Shown here piece by piece: positions 1 to 4,363 of a DNA stretch of 6,422 nt; positions within the stretch are counted from its first letter, which is position 1; every line of letters starts with the position of its first letter. Under the pieces are notes generated by a model. That model searched no databases and was not told the DNA's origin. It was given only the letters and a program-made list of their open reading frames with translations. Both the position numbers and the translations under genes were made by a program. Origin of the DNA: Bacteroidales bacterium (GTDB lineage: Bacteria > Bacteroidota > Bacteroidia > Bacteroidales > Bacteroidaceae); the NCBI GenBank assembly GCA_030523385.1, contig JAUNIV010000151.1, forward strand, positions 1-6,422, written 5' to 3'.

Positions 1-43
1 AAACAGAATTGTAACATCTGTTTCATCGGATAGTAACAAAAAG
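1..43. promoter_or_regulatory. Possible operator upstream of the response regulator gene
   Basis: AAACAGA at 1-7 and TCTGTTT at 17-23 form a perfect 7-bp inverted repeat around a 9-base spacer. GTAACA occurs at 11-16 and again at 33-38, a spacing of 22 bases or about two helical turns, which is a multiple of the 11-bp step used by PhoB/OmpR-type regulators. The second copy lies just upstream of the -7 element at 48-55, where a -33 box would otherwise be expected. The repeats are visible in the sequence; binding by the regulator encoded next door is inference. The inverted repeat starts at the window edge, so it may be longer. No T-run follows it, which argues against a terminator of an upstream gene. 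Confidence 0.3.
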
Positions 44-47
44 GTCT

Positions 48-55
48 TATCTTTG
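48..55 (+). promoter_or_regulatory. Bacteroides-type -7 element for the two-component operon
   Basis: TATCTTTG is a perfect match to the Bacteroides -7 consensus TAnnTTTG. It predicts a transcript start near 59-62 and a leader of only about 20 bases. At the 19-base spacing seen in the other two promoters of this window the sequence is TCG (26-28) instead of TTG, so the -33 box is poor. That would suit a promoter that depends on an activator. The leader is purine-rich and ends with AAGGA a few bases before the ATG at 81, the only Shine-Dalgarno-like sequence before any gene here. Confidence 0.55.
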
Positions 56-80
56 TCGCCGACAAAAAAGAAAAAAGGAA

Positions 81-770
81 ATGAATGATTATCGCATTTT
101 AGTGGTGGACGACGAGGAAGACCTTTGTGAAATCCTCCAATTCAATTTAGAGAACGAAGGCTACACGGTGGATACGGCTAATTCGGCCGAAGAAGCCCTG
201 AAAATGGATTTGTCTAAGTACGACCTGTTGTTGCTTGACGTGATGATGGGAGAAATCTCCGGTTTCAAGATGGCAAACATGATGAAAAAGAACAAGGCGA
301 CAGCCGATATTCCCATCATCTTCATCACTGCCAAAGACACGGAGAATGATACCGTGACGGGATTCAATTTGGGAGCCGACGACTACATCTCCAAACCCTT
401 TTCGCTGCGCGAAGTCATGGCGAGAGTGAAAGCCGTGTTGCGACGCACCCACTCCCCTCACGAGCAGGCAGAAGCCACGCAGCTTCAATACAAGGGACTG
501 ATATTGGACCTCACGAAAAAGAAAGTAAGCATAGACGGCGCGGAAGTGGCACTGACCAAAAAGGAGTTCGAGATTCTCTTGCTGCTCTTGCAAAACACGG
601 GCCGCGTGTTTTCGCGCGAAGACATTCTGAACAAAGTATGGCAGGAAGAGGTCTATGTGCTCGACCGCACGATTGATGTCAATATCACCCGCCTGCGCAA
701 GAAGATAGGCGCTTACGGCAAGTGCATCGTCACCCGTTTGGGCTACGGATATTGTTTTGAAGCCGAATAA
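81..770 (+). CDS. OmpR/PhoB-family DNA-binding response regulator
   Basis: This 229-residue protein is a cytoplasmic transcription regulator switched by phosphorylation, the usual length for its family. The receiver domain (about 3-122) has the acidic pocket D10/D11, the phospho-acceptor D53 in LLLLDVMM, the switch threonine T83 in FITAK, and K105 in the DYISKPF motif. The OmpR-type winged-helix domain (about 135-227) has the TKKEFEILLLL helix, the recognition helix region RTIDVNITRLRKKIG and the C-terminal hairpin TRLGYGYCF. One oddity is G57 in place of the proline usually found four residues after the phospho-acceptor. The gene is followed after 24 bases by a histidine kinase gene, its probable partner. 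Sequence style and the type of kinase suggest the PhoB subgroup, but it does not match RprY of B. fragilis as I remember it, and the regulon is unknown, so no symbol is given. Confidence 0.95.
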   Translation: MNDYRILVVDDEEDLCEILQFNLENEGYTVDTANSAEEALKMDLSKYDLLLLDVMMGEISGFKMANMMKKNKATADIPIIFITAKDTENDTVTGFNLGADDYISKPFSLREVMARVKAVLRRTHSPHEQAEATQLQYKGLILDLTKKKVSIDGAEVALTKKEFEILLLLLQNTGRVFSREDILNKVWQEEVYVLDRTIDVNITRLRKKIGAYGKCIVTRLGYGYCFEAE

Positions 771-790
771 CTGTCACGAAAACCTGTCAC
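771..790 (+). repeat. CTGTCAC direct repeat between regulator and kinase genes
   Basis: The heptamer CTGTCAC occurs at 771-777 and again at 784-790, a 13-base step, filling most of the 24-base gap between the two genes. The word resembles the half-site of the enterobacterial Pho box (CTGTCAT/CTGTCAC), but the step there is 11 bases, not 13. The repeat takes the place of a ribosome binding site before the kinase ATG at 795, where no Shine-Dalgarno sequence is visible. A function is not established; chance duplication is possible. Confidence 0.4.
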
Positions 791-794
791 CACC

Positions 795-2579
795 ATGACT
801 ATACAACTGTCCAATCATGTACTTTCGTTCAGCAGGAAACTGTTTCTCTCAGTCGTTACATTGTTTCTTGTCTTCTCTGCCTGCTTCATGGCCTTTCAGT
901 ATCACAGGGAGAAGGAATACAAGATAGAGGTGCTGAATACGCAACTGCAAGACTACAACGACCGCCTGCACGAGTTCCTGTTTGTCACAAACGTGCCCGA
1001 TAGCGGCCTGCTGAGCAAGTATGTAAAAGAACATGCCATACCCGATTTGCGCGTCACGCTCATCCGCGACGACGGTACGGTGGTGTTCGACAACTTGCAG
1101 CAAGACTTGAACCATTTTGAGAACCACCGCAACCGGAGCGAGATAAAAGAAGCCATGACGCGCGGTAGCGGTTACTCCATCAACCGGGCATCCGAAAGTT
1201 TGGGAGGTGAATTCTTCTATTCTGCCAAATTTTATCCCGAAGCCGGATATATCATCCGTTCGGCACTGCCCTATAACGTCAGCCTCATCAGCCACCTAAA
1301 GGCCGACTCACACTATGTGTGGTTCACGCTCCTCGTCAGCCTGGTACTGATGTTCATCTTCTACCGTTTCACACATAAGTTGGGCATGTCCATCACCCGC
1401 CTGCAACAGTTTGCCTTGAAGGCCGACCGCAACGAACCGATAGACACCGACATGCAAGGTGCATTCCCCAAAAATGAGTTGGGCGAAATATCACAACACA
1501 TCATACAGATATACAAACGCCTGCACAAGACTAAGGAAGACCTTTATATCGAACGCGAGAAGCTTATCACGCACCTTCGCATTTCGCACGAAGGCTTAGG
1601 GGTATTCACCCATCGGAAAAAAGAAATACTGGTGAACAACCTGTTCACGCAGTATGTCAATTTCATATCCGACAAGAACCTGGCATCCACCGAAGAGGTA
1701 TTCTCCGTGCCCGAACTGAAACCTGTGGCCAACTTCATCAACAGGAGCTTGCAAAGCGGCCCTACGGACGGCGAAGAAAGAAGGATGTCGCTTGACATTG
1801 ATAAGAACGGGCGCATCTTTGCCATAGAGTGCATCATCTTTCAGGACGACAGCTTCGAAATTTCCATCAACGATGTCACTCAGGAAGAAGAACAGGCACG
1901 CCTCAAGAAGCAACTCACCCAAAACATCGCCCACGAGCTGAAGACTCCCGTGAGCAGCATACAAGGCTATCTGGAGACTATCATAAACAATCCCAATTTG
2001 CCCCGCGAACGAATGATGAGTTTCTTAGAAAGAAGCTATGCACAAAGCAATCGGCTGACACATCTGCTTCGAGACATCTCCGTACTGACCCGCATGGAGG
2101 AAGCCCCCGAAATGATGGAAACGGAAACGGTAAACTTATGCACCATCATGCAGAATATCCTGAACGAGGTGAACATGGAACTGGAAGAAAAACAGATAGA
2201 AGCACACAACCTGCTGCCCAAAGAACTGACCGTGCAGGGCAATGCCTCGCTGCTCTACTCCGTGTTCCGGAATCTCACAGACAATGCCATAGCCTACGCA
2301 GGCACGGGCATCACTATCACCGTGCGCTGCTTCCGCGAGGATCATCGTTTCTATTATTTCAGCTTCTCAGACACAGGTACGGGCGTTGCCCCCGAACACC
2401 TGAGTCGGCTGTTCGAACGGTTCTATCGCGTGGATAAAGGCCGCTCACGCAAATTGGGCGGCACAGGATTGGGACTTGCCATCGTAAAGAATGCCATCAT
2501 CCTGCACGGCGGAAACATCTTTGCTAAAAACAACCCGCGTGGCGGACTGGAATTCATATTCACACTCAGTAAAGTCTGA
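795..2579 (+). CDS. PhoR-like membrane sensor histidine kinase
   Basis: This 594-residue inner-membrane kinase probably phosphorylates the regulator encoded 24 bases upstream. Order of parts: membrane helix about 14-36; periplasmic domain about 37-171; membrane helix about 172-192; HAMP-like linker about 193-250 with NELGEIS; PAS-like region about 260-365; dimerisation domain with H380 in AHELKTP; and ATPase domain about 480-594. The ATPase domain has the N box (N493 to N497, NLTDNA), the G1 box SDTGTG (D526), the F box LFERFYRVDKG and the G2 box GGTGLGLAIV. All catalytic residues are present. The periplasmic part has VTLIRDDGTVVFDN followed by ENHRNRSEIKEA and a late IIRSALP, the pattern of the Cache/PAS-fold sensor in PhoR-type kinases. 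That likeness is from family knowledge; the actual signal is unknown. No phosphate uptake genes are in the window. Confidence 0.93.
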   Translation: MTIQLSNHVLSFSRKLFLSVVTLFLVFSACFMAFQYHREKEYKIEVLNTQLQDYNDRLHEFLFVTNVPDSGLLSKYVKEHAIPDLRVTLIRDDGTVVFDNLQQDLNHFENHRNRSEIKEAMTRGSGYSINRASESLGGEFFYSAKFYPEAGYIIRSALPYNVSLISHLKADSHYVWFTLLVSLVLMFIFYRFTHKLGMSITRLQQFALKADRNEPIDTDMQGAFPKNELGEISQHIIQIYKRLHKTKEDLYIEREKLITHLRISHEGLGVFTHRKKEILVNNLFTQYVNFISDKNLASTEEVFSVPELKPVANFINRSLQSGPTDGEERRMSLDIDKNGRIFAIECIIFQDDSFEISINDVTQEEEQARLKKQLTQNIAHELKTPVSSIQGYLETIINNPNLPRERMMSFLERSYAQSNRLTHLLRDISVLTRMEEAPEMMETETVNLCTIMQNILNEVNMELEEKQIEAHNLLPKELTVQGNASLLYSVFRNLTDNAIAYAGTGITITVRCFREDHRFYYFSFSDTGTGVAPEHLSRLFERFYRVDKGRSRKLGGTGLGLAIVKNAIILHGGNIFAKNNPRGGLEFIFTLSKV

Positions 2580-2618
2580 AAATTCTTTCTCTCCGCATAA
2601 AAAAGCCACTGCCTACGA

Positions 2619-2648
2619 TTGTTTTTCTAAATATAAACCGTATCTTTG
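2619..2648 (+). promoter_or_regulatory. Bacteroides-type promoter of the riboswitch transcript
   Basis: TTG at 2619-2621 (in ATTG), a 19-base spacer, and TATCTTTG at 2641-2648 match the -33 and -7 elements of Bacteroides housekeeping promoters. The predicted start falls at about 2652-2655, right at the first base of the riboswitch P1 helix. That agreement between two independent signals supports both. No terminator hairpin is visible between the kinase stop at 2579 and this promoter, so some read-through from the two-component operon is possible. Confidence 0.75.
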
Positions 2649-2652
2649 CTTC

Positions 2653-2838
2653 TGCATCGGTTTGTTCGTCGCGGTTCCGGGGCGAACGATTAAAAGGGAA
2701 TCAGGTGCGAATCCTGAACAGTCCCGCTGCTGTGTGTTTCATGCCAAACGCGTAAGCCAAAATGCCATTTGCCACTGGGCTGTCCGGCCCGGGAAGGTGT
2801 GCTTACAGCGGAAACAAGTCAGAAGACCTGCCTGTGCA
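2653..2838 (+). promoter_or_regulatory. Cobalamin (B12) riboswitch
   Basis: The RNA would bind a cobalamin and change expression of what follows, normally repressing it when B12 is plentiful. The landmarks of the class are present in order: GGGAATCAGGTGCGAATCC (2696-2714), whose TCAGG pairs with CCTGA at 2713-2717 and whose GGGA pairs with TCCC at 2722-2725; the GCCACTGGG segment (2771-2779); CCGGGAAGG (2789-2797); and an almost perfect B12 box, AGTCAGAAGACCTGCC (2817-2832). GTTCG (2664-2668) pairs with CGAAC (2683-2687), GTAAGC (2752-2757) with GCTTAC (2801-2806), and TGCA at 2653-2656 closes with TGCA at 2835-2838 as part of P1. The element seems intact, about 186 bases. In Bacteroides such switches usually precede btuB-type transporters or cobalamin genes; none follows here. 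Confidence 0.92.
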
Positions 2839-2843
2839 TCATC

Positions 2844-3011
2844 ATGAATCTGAAGCTTTCGAGGAAAGAGCTTGGAACAGAACATAAGAGGGATGCAGCG
2901 AAAAAACATTTTCCCGCCATCCGCTATATCTTCGTTTCACTGTCCGGAAAAGAAAATCAGGTGAAAAAAAGTTTTTTACTAAAAGTAAACTCTGCCAAAG
3001 TTTATTTGTAA
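2844..3011 (+). other. Doubtful 55-codon open frame between riboswitch and terminator
   Basis: An ATG six bases after the P1 helix opens a frame of 55 codons, whose TAA at 3009-3011 overlaps the start of the terminator hairpin. The predicted peptide begins MNLKLSRKELG, is strongly basic and rich in lysine, and has no membrane segment, signal peptide or domain that I recognise. No ribosome binding site is visible. It could be a small riboswitch-controlled peptide, the decayed start of a lost gene, or simply a chance frame in a non-coding RNA. The last is the default reading. Within it lies an A/T-rich self-complementary stretch at about 2961-2979 that is not terminator-like. Confidence 0.15.
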
Positions 3012-3044
3012 TGCCGGCCTGATGCGAATCACGTCGGCATTTTG
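3010..3044 (+). terminator. Intrinsic terminator ending the riboswitch transcript
   Basis: AATGCCGGC (3010-3018) pairs with GTCGGCATT (3033-3041) to give 9 base pairs with one G-U. After a single C/C mismatch, TGAT (3020-3023) pairs with ATCA (3028-3031) and closes on GCGA, a GNRA tetraloop. The hairpin runs into TTTT at 3040-3043 and then GATTCTT, a short and imperfect U-tract. It lies about 170 bases after the end of the riboswitch aptamer, so it could end a short RNA unconditionally or act as an attenuator before the DUF418 gene. No alternative antiterminator pairing was obvious by eye. Confidence 0.7.
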
Positions 3045-3080
3045 ATTCTTGCCGCATTTGGGGTTTTATCTGTTTATACG

Positions 3081-3110
3081 TTGTATTTAGCAGAAAAAGA
3101 ATTATCTTTG
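3081..3110 (+). promoter_or_regulatory. Bacteroides-type promoter of the DUF418-TPR operon
   Basis: TTG at 3081-3083, a 19-base spacer and TATCTTTG at 3103-3110 reproduce exactly the spacing of the promoter at 2619-2648. The predicted start is about 3114-3117, giving a leader of roughly 40 bases before the ATG at 3158. The promoter lies downstream of the terminator at 3010-3044, so the DUF418 gene probably does not depend on the riboswitch transcript. The leader is A-rich with no Shine-Dalgarno sequence, as is common in Bacteroides. Confidence 0.75.
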
Positions 3111-3157
3111 CCTGCGTAAATATTAACCCCTGATAATCATCAACCGAAAAAACATAC

Positions 3158-4339
3158 ATGGAACCAAAGAAAGCAAACGTAAAGAAAGGACATGCGCGCG
3201 TTGACATTGCCGATGCACTGCGCGGACTGGCAGTGATGGGCATTATCATACTGCACTCCATAGAACATTTCAATTTTTATTCATATCCCGACACGGCAGG
3301 ACAAAGCCCGTGGCTCAACTTCACAGACAAGGCGATATGGGACGGATTATTTTTCATGTTCGGAGGAAAGGCATACGCCGTGTTTGCCCTGCTCTTCGGG
3401 TTCAGCTTCTTCATACAAGATGACAACCAGCGTATGAGGGGGCATGACTTCCGGTTGCGTTTCTGTTGGCGACTGGTACTGCTCTTCCTGATAGGAAACA
3501 TCAATGCTTCTTTCTTCACGGGCGAAGTGCTGGTGCTTTACTCGTTAGTGGGATTCATCCTGCCTCTCACCTGTCGGCTGAAAGACAAATGGGTGTTCCT
3601 CCTTGCCTGTCTGCTACTTATCCAGCCGCTACCGCTCTATTACACCCTGCGGGCGGTGGCCGACCCATCGTTTGTCACGCCTGCCATCCCCACCCGCAGT
3701 TTCTGGGATGCTACTTTTGCCGTACAGAGCAATGGCACATTCTTCGAAACCGTGCGCGTAAACCTGTGGGAAGGTCAGTTGGCGAGCCTAGCGTGGGCGT
3801 GGGACCACGGACGGGTATTCCAAACAGCCGCGCTCTTCTTATTAGGTATGCTGGCAGGCAGGCGAGAGTTATTCCTCAAAAAGAACCTGTCCGTATGGGG
3901 TAAGATACTGGCCGGAGCACTTATCGCGTTCTTCCCGTTGTATGGATTGGGCAACATGCTGCCAAACTTCATAGAGAACACTTCCGTTCTCACTCCCTTG
4001 AAGCTGATAGTGACCTCGCTCTCCAACTTTGCGTTCATGCTTACCCTTGTGTCGGGCGTGATGTTTGCATTTTATTGCACCAAGCTGCACAAGCCGCTCA
4101 TGAAGTTTACATCCTACGGCAAGATGAGCCTGACCAACTACATCACACAAAGCATCATCGGCTCACTGATGTACTACAACTGGGGACTGGCTCTGCACAC
4201 CCGTTTCGGCATCACCGCCAGCTGTGTGGCAGGTATTGTGTTCTTTATCCTGCAATTCGCCTTCTGCCGCTGGTGGATGAAGCACCACACGCACGGACCG
4301 ATGGAGTATTTGTGGAAACGTGCCACATGGCTGAAGTAA
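3158..4339 (+). CDS. DUF418 (YeiB-like) polytopic membrane protein
   Basis: This 393-residue protein is an inner-membrane protein of the DUF418/YeiB family, related to membrane acyltransferases; its reaction is not known. The N-terminus has the family signature RVDIADALRGLAVMGI (14-29) leading into the first membrane helix. It is followed by GGKAYAVFALLFGFSFF (69-85), EVLVLYSLVGFILPL (123-137), and further hydrophobic segments near 142-160, 220-233, 248-266, 283-306 and 352-370. The C-terminal DUF418 core has SYGKMSLTNYITQS (319-332) and ends with HTHGPMEYLWKRATW (377-391), both typical of the family. The ATG is placed where the signature needs it, just after an A-rich leader. The stop lies 24 bases before the next gene, suggesting an operon. 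The preceding cobalamin riboswitch may or may not act on it. Family assignment is firm; substrate and role are open. Confidence 0.92.
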   Translation: MEPKKANVKKGHARVDIADALRGLAVMGIIILHSIEHFNFYSYPDTAGQSPWLNFTDKAIWDGLFFMFGGKAYAVFALLFGFSFFIQDDNQRMRGHDFRLRFCWRLVLLFLIGNINASFFTGEVLVLYSLVGFILPLTCRLKDKWVFLLACLLLIQPLPLYYTLRAVADPSFVTPAIPTRSFWDATFAVQSNGTFFETVRVNLWEGQLASLAWAWDHGRVFQTAALFLLGMLAGRRELFLKKNLSVWGKILAGALIAFFPLYGLGNMLPNFIENTSVLTPLKLIVTSLSNFAFMLTLVSGVMFAFYCTKLHKPLMKFTSYGKMSLTNYITQSIIGSLMYYNWGLALHTRFGITASCVAGIVFFILQFAFCRWWMKHHTHGPMEYLWKRATWLK

Positions 4340-4363
4340 AAACATTCCAAGAAAAATTCGATT

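Noticed and set aside
1..23. Inverted repeat AAACAGA/TCTGTTT as a terminator of an upstream gene
   Set aside because: The stem is A/T-rich and short and is not followed by a T-run; an operator is more plausible.
147..593. Minus-strand frames of up to about 150 codons over the regulator, kinase, DUF418 and TPR genes
   Set aside because: All lie opposite well-supported genes, and none shows a family motif, promoter or ribosome binding site.
1829..2437. A 202-codon + strand frame inside the kinase gene
   Set aside because: It lies in another frame over the conserved kinase catalytic domain; its product is rich in Arg, His and Gln and resembles no protein family, as expected of a shadow frame.
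81..2579. Naming the pair RprY/RprX
   Set aside because: The regulator does not resemble B. fragilis RprY closely as I recall it, and the kinase has a PhoR-like sensor; no symbol is justified.
2491..2847. A 118-codon + strand frame running from the kinase end through the riboswitch
   Set aside because: It covers the highly structured cobalamin riboswitch and its promoter, so coding use is implausible.
2961..2979. A/T-rich self-complementary stretch as a terminator
   Set aside because: The possible stem is nearly all A-T pairs with almost no loop and no following T-run; the hairpin at 3010-3044 is far better.
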